Assembly (NCBI RefSeq): GCF_022179085.1
Contig: NZ_BPQE01000033.1
Coordinates: 1 to 64,000, forward strand
Length of the DNA: 64,000 bases
Direction: 5' to 3'
Source of the DNA: Methylobacterium aerolatum
GTDB lineage: Bacteria > Pseudomonadota > Alphaproteobacteria > Rhizobiales > Beijerinckiaceae
Part shown: positions 52,304 to 60,708 of the stretch, in pieces
Layout: every line of letters begins with the position of its first letter
Position numbering within the stretch: position 1 is the stretch's first letter
Notes under the pieces: model-generated
Seen by the model: only the letters and a program-made list of their open reading frames with translations
Databases searched by the model: none
What the model was told of the DNA's origin: nothing
Translations under genes and position numbers: made by a program

Positions 52304-53121
52304 CCGGCTCCGCGCGCCCCCGCCTGGAGGAAGTCCTGGGCGAAATCGGCCCGCTCACCGTGGCCGTCAGCGGCGGCGTCGACAGCCTGACCCTGGCCGC
52401 GCTGGCCCACCGCGTGCTCGGCCCGGCCGCGTCCATGGTCCACGCCGCCTCCCCCGCCGTCCCGGCCGAGGCGACGGCGCGGGTGCGGGCCGAGGCGGCC
52501 CGCGAGGGCTGGGACCTGACCGTCGTGGAGGCCGGCGAGTTCGCGGACGACCGCTACCGGGCCAACCCGGTGAACCGCTGCTTCTTCTGCAAGACCAACC
52601 TCTACGGCACGATCCGCACCGTCACCGACCGGCAGATCGTCTCGGGCGCCAACCTCGACGACCTCGGCGAGTACCGGCCCGGTCTCGATGCCGCCCGCGA
52701 GCACGGGGTGCGCCACCCGTACGTCGAGGCCGCGATCGACAAGGCGTCCGTCCGGGCGCTCGCCCGCGACCTCGGGCTCGGCGACGTGGCGGAGTTGCCC
52801 TCGGCCCCCTGCCTGTCGAGCCGGGTCGAGACCGGCCTGCGGATCGAGCCGGAGACGCTGGCCTTCATCCACGCGGTGGAGGGGATGGTCGGCACCGCAC
52901 TGGGGGCGAGCCATGCCCGGCAAGCCGTCCGCTGCCGGGTGCGGGCGGCGGGGGTGGTGATCGAACTCGATCCCGCAAGCCTCGATGCGCTGCAGGACGG
53001 AGCGCGGGAGGATCTCGCCCGGCGGATCGCGACTCTCGCTCCACCCCGTCTCGCGGAGAACGGCGTGCGCTTCCTTCCCTACAAGGTCGGCAGCGCCTTC
53101 CTCACCGGAGACGCCGCGTGA
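52300..53121 (+). CDS. larE: Sulfur transferase LarE
   Basis: PP-loop ATP pyrophosphatase that puts sulfur on the pyridinium of the pincer precursor. The 273-residue product has SGGVDSLTLAALAHRVLG, NRCFFCKTNLYGTIR, and SAPCLSSRVETGLRI with the conserved sacrificial-type cysteine. The additional pair in CFFC together with the later cysteine could hold an iron-sulfur cluster, as described for LarE proteins that act catalytically; this is inference. ATGA start overlapping larC. Confidence 0.92.
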   Translation: MTGSARPRLEEVLGEIGPLTVAVSGGVDSLTLAALAHRVLGPAASMVHAASPAVPAEATARVRAEAAREGWDLTVVEAGEFADDRYRANPVNRCFFCKTNLYGTIRTVTDRQIVSGANLDDLGEYRPGLDAAREHGVRHPYVEAAIDKASVRALARDLGLGDVAELPSAPCLSSRVETGLRIEPETLAFIHAVEGMVGTALGASHARQAVRCRVRAAGVVIELDPASLDALQDGAREDLARRIATLAPPRLAENGVRFLPYKVGSAFLTGDAA

Positions 53122-53136
53122 GGAGCACCAACTTTT

Positions 53137-53229
53137 GTCAGTGCGCGGGAAGCGAAGCAATTCCGGATAGCGGGCCCGTTCCAGGCGTCGCACATCCCTG
53201 GATTGCTTCACTGCCTTCGCAATGACGGC
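53137..53229. repeat. Family B dispersed repeat, copy 2
   Basis: GCGCGGGAAGCGAAGCAATTCCGG at 53142-53166 faces CCCTGGATTGCTTCACTGCC and CGCAATGACGG near 53196-53229, so the copy is an imperfect inverted repeat. It lies in the larE-larB gap. Confidence 0.75.
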
Positions 53230-53258
53230 GTGAACGGATCGAGCGGGGTCAGACGACC

Positions 53259-53945
53259 GTGACGACCAAAGACGAATTCCTCCTGGATTTCGGCCGGGCC
53301 GAGCGGATCGGCCTGGAGGAGGCGATCTACTGCGCCGGCAAGTCGGCCGAGCAGATCGACGCCATCCTCGATGCGGCCGCCGAGCGGGGTGCCCGCTTCC
53401 TGCTGACGCGCCTCGACACGGCAAAGGTCGAGGCGCTGTCGGCGGCCCATCGCCGCCGCCTCGACCATTGCCCGGTCTCGCGCACCGCCTTCTTCGGCGA
53501 GCCGCGCCCGGTGGAGGCGAAGGCCGCCGTCGCGGTCGTCGCGGCGGGGACCTCCGACGTACCCGTCGCGCGGGAGGCCCTGCGCACGCTCCACTACCAG
53601 GGCCGGGGCGCGACGCTCATCGCGGATGTCGGCGTCGCCGGGTTGTGGCGGCTGACGCAGCGGGTCGAGGACATCCGCGCCCACCCGGTCGTGATCGTGG
53701 CGGCGGGGATGGATGCGGCGTTGCCGAGCGTGGTGGGCGGCCTCGTCGCCTCGCCGGTGATCGCGGTGCCGACCTCCGTCGGCTACGGCGTCGCGGAGGG
53801 CGGGCACACGGCCCTGAACTCCGTGCTCGCGAGCTGTGCCCCCGGCATCACCGTCGTGAACATCGACAACGGCTACGGAGCCGCCTGCGCGGCCCTGCGC
53901 CTGCTCCACGCGGCCGAGCGGCTGGTCCGCCCGGCCGAACGATGA
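53259..53945 (+). CDS. larB: Pyridinium-3,5-biscarboxylic acid mononucleotide synthase LarB
   Basis: Carboxylates and hydrolyses nicotinic acid adenine dinucleotide to start the nickel-pincer cofactor. The 228-residue product starts at GTG and shows FDFGRAERIGLEEAIYCAGKS near its beginning (DFGRAERIGLEEAIYC), and PurE-like AAGTSDVPVAREALRTLHYQGRGATLIADVGVAGLWRL, PTSVGYGVAEGGHTALNSVLASCAPGITVVNIDNGYGAAC. The set is larC-larE-larB; a repeat intervenes before larB. No larA racemase gene is here. Confidence 0.93.
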   Translation: MTTKDEFLLDFGRAERIGLEEAIYCAGKSAEQIDAILDAAAERGARFLLTRLDTAKVEALSAAHRRRLDHCPVSRTAFFGEPRPVEAKAAVAVVAAGTSDVPVAREALRTLHYQGRGATLIADVGVAGLWRLTQRVEDIRAHPVVIVAAGMDAALPSVVGGLVASPVIAVPTSVGYGVAEGGHTALNSVLASCAPGITVVNIDNGYGAACAALRLLHAAERLVRPAER

Positions 53946-54022
53946 CGCCCCCCGGTCGTTGATCCCGAGACGGCCCGGAGCGCCCCGATGACTTGCCCCC
54001 GACAATCCTCAAGGAGACGGAC

Positions 54023-55132
54023 ATGGAACGCCGCGACTTCCTCAAGGGCGCTGCCCTCGGCGCCGGCCTCGCCGCCGCGAGCCCTGCGGGTGCTGCCGTG
54101 AGCGACCCCGGCCTGCCCAACACCCGGCCGCAGGATCCGGCGGATCTGCCCTTCGTCACCGATGCGGGCGAGCGCCGGGGCGAAATGCTGTACCGGCCGT
54201 TCGGGAACACGTCGGAAAAGATCTCCGCCATCGGCATGGGTGGGTTCCACCTCGGCAAAAGCGCGGTCACCGACGACGAGGCCACCCGGCTGATCCATGC
54301 CGGGATCGACCGCGGCATCACCTTCATGGACAATTGCTGGGACTACAACCAGGGCCGCTCCGAGGAGCGGATGGGCATCGCCCTGGAGCAGAACGGGTAC
54401 CGCAACAAGGTCTTCCTGATGTCCAAGATGGACGGGCGGACCAAGGAGGAGGCCCTCAAGCAGATCGAGCAGTCCCTCCGGCGGCTCCGCACCGACCACA
54501 TCGACCTCGTGCAGCACCACGAGATCCTGCGCTACGACGATCCCGACCGGGTCTTCGCCGAGGGCGGCGCCATGGAAGGCTTCATGGAAGCCAAGAAGCA
54601 GGGCAAGCTTCGCTACATCGGCTTTACCGGCCACAAGGACCCACGCATCCACCTGCAGATGCTCTCCGTGGCCCAGGAGCGGGGCTTCCACTTCGATTCC
54701 TGCCAGATGCCGGTCAACGTGATGGACGCGCATTTCCGCTCGTTCAGCCACCTCGTCCTGCCGCATCTGGTCCGCGAAGGCATCGCGCCGCTCGCCATGA
54801 AGACCTTCGGCGACGGGGTGATCCTGAAGTCGGACGCGCCGATCAAGCCGATCGAGTACCTGCACTTCTCCCTGAACCTGCCGGTCTCGGTGGTGATCAC
54901 CGGCATCCAGAACCAGCGCGACCTCGATCAGGCCTTCGAGGCGGTGAAGACCTTCAAGCCGATGGACAAGGCGACAGTGGCCGAGTTGCTCGCGCGCTCG
55001 AAGCCCTACGCGCTCGAAGGCAAGTACGAGCTGTTCAAGACCAGCGCGACCTTCGACGGCACCGCCAAGAACGCCGCGTGGCTCGGCGAGGACGTGCAGG
55101 GCGTGAAGAAGCTCGCTCCGGTGATGGAGTAG
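54023..55132 (+). CDS. Tat-exported aldo/keto reductase
   Basis: A 369-residue AKR-like enzyme with the Tat motif RRDFLKGAALGAGLAAASPAGA at the N-terminus, so exported folded, probably with bound cofactor. AKR features are YRPFGNTSEKISAIGMGGFHLG, FMDNCWDYNQGRSEERMG (tyrosine in DYNQGRSEE), a lysine in MSKMDGRT, and QQHHE-like DLVQHHEILRYDDP. AAGGAG precedes the ATG at 54023. NADP-dependent AKRs are usually cytoplasmic, so an exported member is odd. The substrate is unknown. Confidence 0.85.
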   Translation: MERRDFLKGAALGAGLAAASPAGAAVSDPGLPNTRPQDPADLPFVTDAGERRGEMLYRPFGNTSEKISAIGMGGFHLGKSAVTDDEATRLIHAGIDRGITFMDNCWDYNQGRSEERMGIALEQNGYRNKVFLMSKMDGRTKEEALKQIEQSLRRLRTDHIDLVQHHEILRYDDPDRVFAEGGAMEGFMEAKKQGKLRYIGFTGHKDPRIHLQMLSVAQERGFHFDSCQMPVNVMDAHFRSFSHLVLPHLVREGIAPLAMKTFGDGVILKSDAPIKPIEYLHFSLNLPVSVVITGIQNQRDLDQAFEAVKTFKPMDKATVAELLARSKPYALEGKYELFKTSATFDGTAKNAAWLGEDVQGVKKLAPVME

Positions 55133-55142
55133 GGGCACCGGC

Positions 55143-55173
55143 CGTCACTGCGAACGCAGTGAGGCAATCCACG
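55143..55173. repeat. Family B half copy, copy 3
   Basis: CGTCACTGCGAACGCAGTGAGGCAATCCACGG is a diverged half of the family B repeat, directly after the aldo/keto reductase stop. Confidence 0.55.
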
Positions 55174-55209
55174 GTCGACGCAAGGGCTCAAGACGTGGCG
55201 CGGATGCGC

Positions 55210-55294
55210 TCTCCTCCCCTTGTGGGGAGGAGCGGGAGGTTGGGGGTGGGGCCGTCTGCACCACCCCTCACCCTCCCCACACGGGGGAGGGAGC
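55210..55294. repeat. Family A dispersed repeat, copy 3
   Basis: CTCCTCCCC...GGGGAGGAG at 55210-55232 and CCCTCCCC...GGGGGAGGG at 55270-55291, with GGGGGTGGGGC and CACCCCTCAC between them. It is in the gap between two convergent genes and may act as a transcription end point for both. Confidence 0.75.
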
Positions 55295-55379
55295 ACGCGG
55301 TCATCCCCACAATGCCGTGGTCCCACTCGACCCGGCAGACGCTCACCCAGGACGGCATCACCATCGCGGCGTGAGGTGT

Positions 55380-55970
55380 TCACGCCGCCGCGGGCGTCGC
55401 ATCCAGGTCGAGCTCGATGCTCGCGCAATTCTCCAGGAACGTCCCGGTCAGGTGGTAGAAGAACGTCCCGTGGCCCACCACGGCGATGGTCTTCTCCGGC
55501 CGCGCCCGCAGCCACTCGCGGAAGCCCGCCACGCGCCGGTCGAAAAGCGGGCGGGGCTCGATCGGCAGGCCGAAGGTGAGGGCGGCGCCCTCGTCGGCGT
55601 GCCACCAGACCTCCGGCAGGTGCCCGACATCGAGATGCGGGAACTCCGCCGCCAGCTCGGAGGCCGCCCGGCCGACGTCGCAGCTGCTCTCCTGGCACTC
55701 CCGGTGCAGCACCTCCACAAGGATGCGCGGCTCGGAGGGATGACCGTCGAACAGGATCGAAGCGGTCTGGATCGCCCGCGTCAGGGGAGAGACGACGACG
55801 AGCTCGAAGGGAATGTCCCTGAGCCGCCCCCGGGCCGCCTTCGCCTGCCCCTCGCCCCGGGGGGTGAGACGCGCATCGCGGTGGTTGGGGTCCTCCCCGG
55901 TCGCCCGGTGGGCGGCGTTAAAGGTCGATTCCCCGTGGCGGATGCAGACGATGCGCGTTGTCGTTCCCAT
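55380..55970 (-). CDS. Histidine phosphatase family protein
   Basis: A phosphoglycerate-mutase-like protein of 196 residues. The phosphohistidine motif is VCIRHGESTFNAAHRATGE and the second catalytic histidine is in VVGHGTFFYHLTG. The arginine in RAIQTASILF is also conserved. A start at 55970 (MGTTTRIVCIRHGES) fits the family; the longer frame from 56033 runs into the next gene. Substrate unknown. It follows glyoxalase I on the same strand. Confidence 0.87.
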   Translation of the reverse strand: MGTTTRIVCIRHGESTFNAAHRATGEDPNHRDARLTPRGEGQAKAARGRLRDIPFELVVVSPLTRAIQTASILFDGHPSEPRILVEVLHRECQESSCDVGRAASELAAEFPHLDVGHLPEVWWHADEGAALTFGLPIEPRPLFDRRVAGFREWLRARPEKTIAVVGHGTFFYHLTGTFLENCASIELDLDATPAAA

Positions 55971-56013
55971 GGTACCTGAAGCTGGCCTGTCGAATGCGTG
56001 AATGGGCAATGGC

Positions 56014-56412
56014 TTACGCGAAGCGGCCGCCACGCTGGATGACCTCGATCTTGTAGCCGTCGGGGTCGGTGGCGAAGAAGAACGTGGCGAGCGCCGTGTC
56101 GCCGTTCTTGAGGGTCTTGACGTCGGTGACCGTGAAACCGGCCGCCTTGTGGCGGGCGTGCTCCGCCTCCAGATCCTCCACCACGAAGGCGAGGTGCCCG
56201 TAGCCGTCGCCGATGTCGTAGGGCTTGTCCCCGCGATCCTTGTTGACCGTCAGCTCCAGCTCGAAGGGGGAGGACGGGTCCTTCATGTAGATCAGGGTGA
56301 AATCCGGGAAGTCGAAACGGTCGGACGGCTCCAGCCCGAAGGCGCGGGAGTAGTAGTCGCGGGAGCGCGCCTCGTCGCGGACGCGGATCATGCTGTGGAC
56401 GGGCTTGGCCAT
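56014..56412 (-). CDS. gloA: Lactoylglutathione lyase (glyoxalase I)
   Basis: Converts methylglyoxal-glutathione hemithioacetal to lactoylglutathione, removing toxic methylglyoxal. The 132-residue product has the metal ligands in HSMIRVRDEARSRDYYSRAFG, FELELTVNKD and GYGHLAFVVEDL, and DPDGYKIEVIQRG at the C-terminus (final Glu). Start at 56412. It ends before the phosphatase and begins about 80 bases after the recF end. Methylotrophs make much methylglyoxal-like stress, so this is expected. Confidence 0.92.
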   Translation of the reverse strand: MAKPVHSMIRVRDEARSRDYYSRAFGLEPSDRFDFPDFTLIYMKDPSSPFELELTVNKDRGDKPYDIGDGYGHLAFVVEDLEAEHARHKAAGFTVTDVKTLKNGDTALATFFFATDPDGYKIEVIQRGGRFA

Positions 56413-56495
56413 GGTCAGAGGGATTCCGTGCTCGGGTCGGGCCTGATGTGGTGCGCCGGCGCCGGCGGGAAAGGGCATTTCGGGCACGCGGCCCG

Positions 56496-57638
56496 TCACT
56501 GGCCGATGCGCACCGTCTGGATCATGGCGCCGGCCGGCGCGAAGGCCTCCGGGTCCGTGCCCGTCATCCAGACCTGCCCCGAGAGGGCGTTCAGGGCCTC
56601 GAACAGGCCGAGGCGGCGGCGGGGATCGAGGTGCGCGGCCACCTCGTCGAGGAGGATCGCGGGCGCGATGCCGCTCATCGCCCGCACCAGCCGGGCGTGG
56701 GCCAGGACGAGGCCGATCAGCAGGGCCTTCTGCTCCCCCGTGGAGGCCGTGCCCGCCGGCACGTCCTTCGGCCCGTGGCGCACCACGAGGTCGCTGGTCT
56801 GCGGCCCGCTGAGGGTGCGCCCCGCCGCGCGGTCGCGGGGCCGCCCGTTGCGGAGCGCGAGGCGGAACCGGTCCTCGGCCTCGAGGGCGGGCCAGACCGC
56901 CACGAGGTCGTCGAGATCGCCTTCGAGCCGCACGGAGGCCCAGGGAAAGGGCTGCGCGTCGTCGCGGGTCTGGGCGATCAGCTGATCGAGCCGCTCCACC
57001 GTCTCGCGGCGGGCAAGCGCCACGGCGACGCCGAGTTCCGCGATCTCCCGCTCGATGGCGTCGAGCCAGCGGGCGTCCTGGCCCGGTTCCTCCAGCAGGC
57101 GGTTGCGGGAGCGCAGGGCCTTTTCCAGGGACGAGACTCGTGCCCCGTGGGCGGCATCGACGGCGAGCACCAGCCGGTCGAGGAAGCGGCGCCGGTCCCC
57201 CGCCGGGCCGCGGAACAGGGCGTCGAAATCGGGCGTCAGCCAGACCACCCGGAAGAACTCGGCGAAGGCCACCGGCGAGGAGGCGGTGCCGCCGTCCACC
57301 CGGCAGAGGCGGCTGGCCCGCCCTTCGTAACCGGGCGGCTCCATCCCCGTGCCGAGGCGATGCTCGGCCCCGTCCCGGTCGAGGGTCAGGGACACGGCGA
57401 AGCCCCCCGGCCCGCCGGCCCGCGCCATGGCGGCGAACTCGGCCCGGCGCAGCCCCCGGCCGGGGGCGAAGAGGGAGACCGCTTCGAGGAGGTTCGTCTT
57501 GCCCGCCCCGTTCTCACCCACCAGGGCGACGAGGCGGGATTCCGGCTTCAGGTCGAGCTCGGCATGGTTGCGGAAGTCGCGGACGATCAGGCGGCTCAGG
57601 CGCTGGTCGGGAAGGGCCGGTCGTGGCGCGTCTGACAT
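56496..57638 (-). CDS. recF: DNA replication and repair protein RecF
   Basis: SMC-like ATPase that loads RecA at single-strand gaps. The 380-residue product has SRLIVRDFRNHAELDLKPES, Walker A VGENGAGKTNLLEAVSLFAPG, RRRFLDRLVLAVD and signature STGEQKALLIGLVLAHARL, Walker B PAILLDEVAAHLD. The start at 57638 (MSDAPRPALPDQRLSRLIV) follows family length. It lies after dnaN on the same strand, the classic dnaN-recF order, with a family B repeat between them. Confidence 0.94.
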   Translation of the reverse strand: MSDAPRPALPDQRLSRLIVRDFRNHAELDLKPESRLVALVGENGAGKTNLLEAVSLFAPGRGLRRAEFAAMARAGGPGGFAVSLTLDRDGAEHRLGTGMEPPGYEGRASRLCRVDGGTASSPVAFAEFFRVVWLTPDFDALFRGPAGDRRRFLDRLVLAVDAAHGARVSSLEKALRSRNRLLEEPGQDARWLDAIEREIAELGVAVALARRETVERLDQLIAQTRDDAQPFPWASVRLEGDLDDLVAVWPALEAEDRFRLALRNGRPRDRAAGRTLSGPQTSDLVVRHGPKDVPAGTASTGEQKALLIGLVLAHARLVRAMSGIAPAILLDEVAAHLDPRRRLGLFEALNALSGQVWMTGTDPEAFAPAGAMIQTVRIGQ

Positions 57639-57734
57639 GCGGCGGGAATCTGGGCCGGCTCGGGCGATCCTGTGCGGGAGAGACAGGCTGTAACGGCTGC
57701 GCGGGCGAACGCCAATGCGGCGCACCCACTCCGT

Positions 57735-57829
57735 CGTCGCGCGCGTCAGCGAAGCAAGCCAGGGCTGCGGCAAGCCGCCGGATGGCGCACTGTCCCTGGA
57801 TTGCTTCGCTTCGCTCGCAAAGACGACGG
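57735..57829. repeat. Family B dispersed repeat, copy 4
   Basis: CAGCGAAGCAAGCCAGGGC at 57747-57765 and CCCTGGATTGCTTCGCTTCGC at 57794-57814 form a long imperfect inverted repeat between recF and dnaN. Confidence 0.75.
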
Positions 57830-57843
57830 CGGTGAGGAGCGCC

Positions 57844-58965
57844 CTAAACCCGCATCGGCATCAGCACGTACAAGGCCGGGGCGCCCTCACGGTCCTGGAT
57901 CAACGTCGGTGAGCCGGGGTCGGCGAGCTTGAACAGGGCCGTGTCGCCCTCCAGCTGGCCGGTGATGTCGAGGAGGTAGCGGGCGTTGAAGCCGATATCG
58001 AGCGCGCCGGCGCCGTAATCGACGTCGAGTTCCTCCGTCGCGCTGCCCGCGTCCGGGTTGGTCACCGACAGGGCGAGACGCCCCTCCGACAGGCCGAGCT
58101 TCACCGCCCGGCCGCGCTCGGAGGAGATGGTCGAAACGCGGTCCACCGCCTTGGCGAAGGCGTCGCGCTCCACGGTCAAGCGCTTGTCGTTGTTGGCCGG
58201 GATCACCCGCTGGTAGTCCGGGAAGGTGCCGTCGATCAGCTTGGAGATCAGGGTCAGACCATCGGCGAAGCGCAGGCGGATCTTGGCGGGCGAGAGATCG
58301 ACGCCCACCATCTCGCCGCCGTCGTCGAGGAGTTTCTGGATCTCGGCCACGGCCTTGCGCGGCACGATCACCCCCGGCATCCCGGGGCTGCCCGCCGGGG
58401 CGGGAATCTCGACGCGGGCGAGGCGGTGGCCGTCCGTCGCCACCGCGCGCAGCATCGGCGCGCCGTCGGATTCGAGGACGTGCAGATAGATGCCGTTGAG
58501 GTAATAGCGCGTCTCCTCCGTGGAGATCGCGAACTGCGTCTTGTCGATGAGGCGCTTCAGGTCGATGGCGGCGATCTCGAAGCCGTGCGGCATCTCGCCC
58601 GTGGCGAGATCGGGGAAATCCCCCTCCGGCAGGGCGCCGAGGGCGAACCGGGAGCGGCCGGAGCGGATCGTCATCTGGCCGCCCTCGCCGCCGGTCTCCA
58701 ACGAGACCTGGGCGCCGTCGGGCAGCTTGCGCACGATGTCGTAGAGGACGTGCGCCGGCACCGTGGTCGCGCCGGGATCCGAGACGTCGGCCGGGATGCT
58801 CTCCGTCACCTCGATGTCGAGGTCGGTGGCCTTGAGCTGGAGGGCGGATCCCTCGCTCCGGATCAGCACGTTCGACAGGATCGGAATGGTGTTGCGCCGC
58901 TCCACCACCCGGTGGACGTGGCCGAGCGACCTGAGGAGGGCCGCGCGCTCGACGATGACTCTCAT
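57844..58965 (-). CDS. dnaN: DNA polymerase III sliding clamp, beta subunit
   Basis: Ring-shaped processivity factor of the replicative polymerase. The 373-residue product starts MRVIVERAALLRSLGHVHRVVERRNTIPILSNVLI and contains three beta-clamp domains. Marks include VSLETGGEGGQMTIRSGRSRFALGALPEGDFP and, at the C-terminus, PGSPTLIQDREGAPALYVLMPMRV with the hydrophobic cleft residues for binding partners. No dnaA is in the window, so an origin here is not supported. Confidence 0.95.
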   Translation of the reverse strand: MRVIVERAALLRSLGHVHRVVERRNTIPILSNVLIRSEGSALQLKATDLDIEVTESIPADVSDPGATTVPAHVLYDIVRKLPDGAQVSLETGGEGGQMTIRSGRSRFALGALPEGDFPDLATGEMPHGFEIAAIDLKRLIDKTQFAISTEETRYYLNGIYLHVLESDGAPMLRAVATDGHRLARVEIPAPAGSPGMPGVIVPRKAVAEIQKLLDDGGEMVGVDLSPAKIRLRFADGLTLISKLIDGTFPDYQRVIPANNDKRLTVERDAFAKAVDRVSTISSERGRAVKLGLSEGRLALSVTNPDAGSATEELDVDYGAGALDIGFNARYLLDITGQLEGDTALFKLADPGSPTLIQDREGAPALYVLMPMRV

Positions 58966-59021
58966 CGGCTCACTCGAACTGTGGGGGGCCGCGGCGGCCC
59001 CTGGACGACGAGCCCCTCACC

Positions 59022-59044
59022 GACCTCCCGGCCATCGGGAGGTC
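59022..59044. terminator. Hairpin between fliO and dnaN
   Basis: GACCTCCCG (59022-59030) pairs with CGGGAGGTC (59036-59044) around a 5-base loop. It lies between fliO and dnaN, both on the minus strand, so it may end fliO transcription. No T run is present. Confidence 0.4.
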
Positions 59045-59175
59045 CCCCCTCGGGCCGGAGCGGCCCGCCGGGAGTGTCGTGAGAGGCCCAAGGCCGTTCA
59101 GCTTGGCGAAGGCCCAAGGCGAAGGCAAGGCCGCCGGGTGCGACTCGCACAGGCGAGGCGGCCGCGGAGATGGTC

Positions 59176-60525
59176 TCAACCCTGCTTGTCGAGGGGACGG
59201 CCGAGGAGACGGGCGAATTCCGCCTCGATCTCCTCCACGGAGAACGGGTTGCCCGTCGCCTTCGCGTCGGACCGCGCGGGCTCGGGGCGGGGCGGGATCG
59301 GCGGCGCGGGCCGCTCGGCCTCCGGTTGGGGCCGGGCGGGGGGCGGCGTGAAGACGGGCGCCTTCGGGATCGGCGGCGGCGCGACGGGATTGGCCGGGGC
59401 CGCTTCGGCCGGGGCGAGCCGGGGGGGCGGCGGCGCCGTGGCGGTCGTCGGCGGAACGGGCGGAGCCGGTGGCGGGACGACCGGCGGCAGGACGAACGCC
59501 GGAGCCGGCGGCGGGACCTCCTGGGCGGGGGCCGCCGGGGCGGGCTCGGGGGTGGCGGGGGTGGCTGCGGTGTCCGTCCGGCGCCCGAAGGACGCCATCA
59601 GGGAGGCGAGGGTCTTCGCGGACGGCGCGGCGGCGGCCGGGGCGGGAGCCGCAACGGGGGCGGGCACCGGCGCAGGGCTTTGCGCGGGGGTCGGCGTGGG
59701 GGCCTCCGGCGGAGGGGTCACGGCCGAACTCGGCCGCGCGATCGCAGCCTGGAGCTGGCGGGCCATGTTCGACAGGACCGCCGGGTCGACGCTCCGGGGC
59801 TCGGCGGCGGGCGCCGGCGCGAGGCTTGGCATTGCCGGCGCTTCCGCGACGGGGGGTGGGGGCGGCGCGGGCGCGGGCGCGGGCTCGGCCGCCGGGACGG
59901 CCGGACGCTGGCCACGCCCGCGCAGGAACGGCTCGCGGGCGGGCGGCGGCACGACATCGGGGGGCGGGGGCAGGTCGCGGCCGGGCTCGTCGCCGCCGAT
60001 CAGGCTGGCGTCGAGGGGCAGGCGCACCGGCGGCGCGCTCATCGAGCCCGGCACGGGGGAGGGCACCACCACGGGCATCTCGAAGGGAGGAACGGTCCGC
60101 CCCCCCGCCCCCTCGGCGATCGCCCGGGGCGGCTCGGGCAGGCGCCCGGCCTCCGCGAGGGGATCGGGCAGGGGCTCCGCCACCGGCTCGGGCCGGAGGG
60201 TCGATTCCGGCAGCGGGCGCTGGCCGCGCTGGATGTTGCGCTCCACCACCACGTCGTTCGGGCCGCCCACCAGCAGCAGGTGCTCCACGTTGTCCCGGCG
60301 TAGCAGGATCAACTGGCGGGCCCTGTCGAGCTCGTAGACGTCCACGATGCCGAGGCGCGGCTGGCGCGCGCGGGCGCCCCGCGTCGCCAGCGCCGTGCCC
60401 CCGCCGGTCAGCCGCCGCACGAGCAGGACGATCGCGGCGAGCACCGTGAAGATGACCGCGAAGATGACGATGTACTGGATGATCGGTGAGCCGTCAGAGC
60501 CGAACACGGACCGGAGCCATGACAA
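59176..60525 (-). CDS. fliO: FliO-like flagellar protein with long Pro/Ala tail
   Basis: A 449-residue protein with one N-terminal membrane helix (IIQYIVIFAVIFTVLAAIVLLVRRL) and the FliO domain, with RLGIVDVYELDRARQLILLRRDNVEHLLLVGGPNDVVVERNI in residues 55-97. FliO helps assemble the flagellar export gate with FliP/Q/R. The remaining 330 residues are a very Pro/Ala-rich tail, ending in a more conserved ATGNPFSVEEIEAEFARLLGRPLDKQG. Typical FliO is about 100-150 residues, so this is a large variant. Divergent from flgB. Confidence 0.78.
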   Translation of the reverse strand: MSWLRSVFGSDGSPIIQYIVIFAVIFTVLAAIVLLVRRLTGGGTALATRGARARQPRLGIVDVYELDRARQLILLRRDNVEHLLLVGGPNDVVVERNIQRGQRPLPESTLRPEPVAEPLPDPLAEAGRLPEPPRAIAEGAGGRTVPPFEMPVVVPSPVPGSMSAPPVRLPLDASLIGGDEPGRDLPPPPDVVPPPAREPFLRGRGQRPAVPAAEPAPAPAPPPPPVAEAPAMPSLAPAPAAEPRSVDPAVLSNMARQLQAAIARPSSAVTPPPEAPTPTPAQSPAPVPAPVAAPAPAAAAPSAKTLASLMASFGRRTDTAATPATPEPAPAAPAQEVPPPAPAFVLPPVVPPPAPPVPPTTATAPPPPRLAPAEAAPANPVAPPPIPKAPVFTPPPARPQPEAERPAPPIPPRPEPARSDAKATGNPFSVEEIEAEFARLLGRPLDKQG

Positions 60526-60610
60526 GGTTACGCACTCGCACGTTCGGCCCCCGGGACAGCGGTGGGCGGCTCCTAGATAACACGTGGGGCCCGCCGGAGG
60601 GCAGACGAAG

Positions 60611-60626
60611 TTAAGACTTCGTTAAC
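60611..60626. promoter_or_regulatory. CtrA box TTAA-N7-TTAAC, distal
   Basis: TTAA, seven bases (gacttcg), TTAAC: an exact match to the consensus of the cell-cycle regulator CtrA. It lies between fliO (minus) and flgB (plus), 86 bases from fliO and about 160 from flgB. CtrA controls flagellar genes in alphaproteobacteria. Confidence 0.7.
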
Positions 60627-60708
60627 AGGTCGTTGCACGGCATCCGTCACCGAGCCCCCTGGAACCGCCACCCGGAAAGCCAAACGGCGGGTACTTCCGG
60701 TTGCAACT

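Noticed and set aside
57639-58965. Replication origin next to dnaN and recF
   Set aside because: No dnaA gene, no cluster of DnaA boxes and no AT-rich unwinding stretch were seen. In alphaproteobacteria dnaN and recF are often away from the origin.
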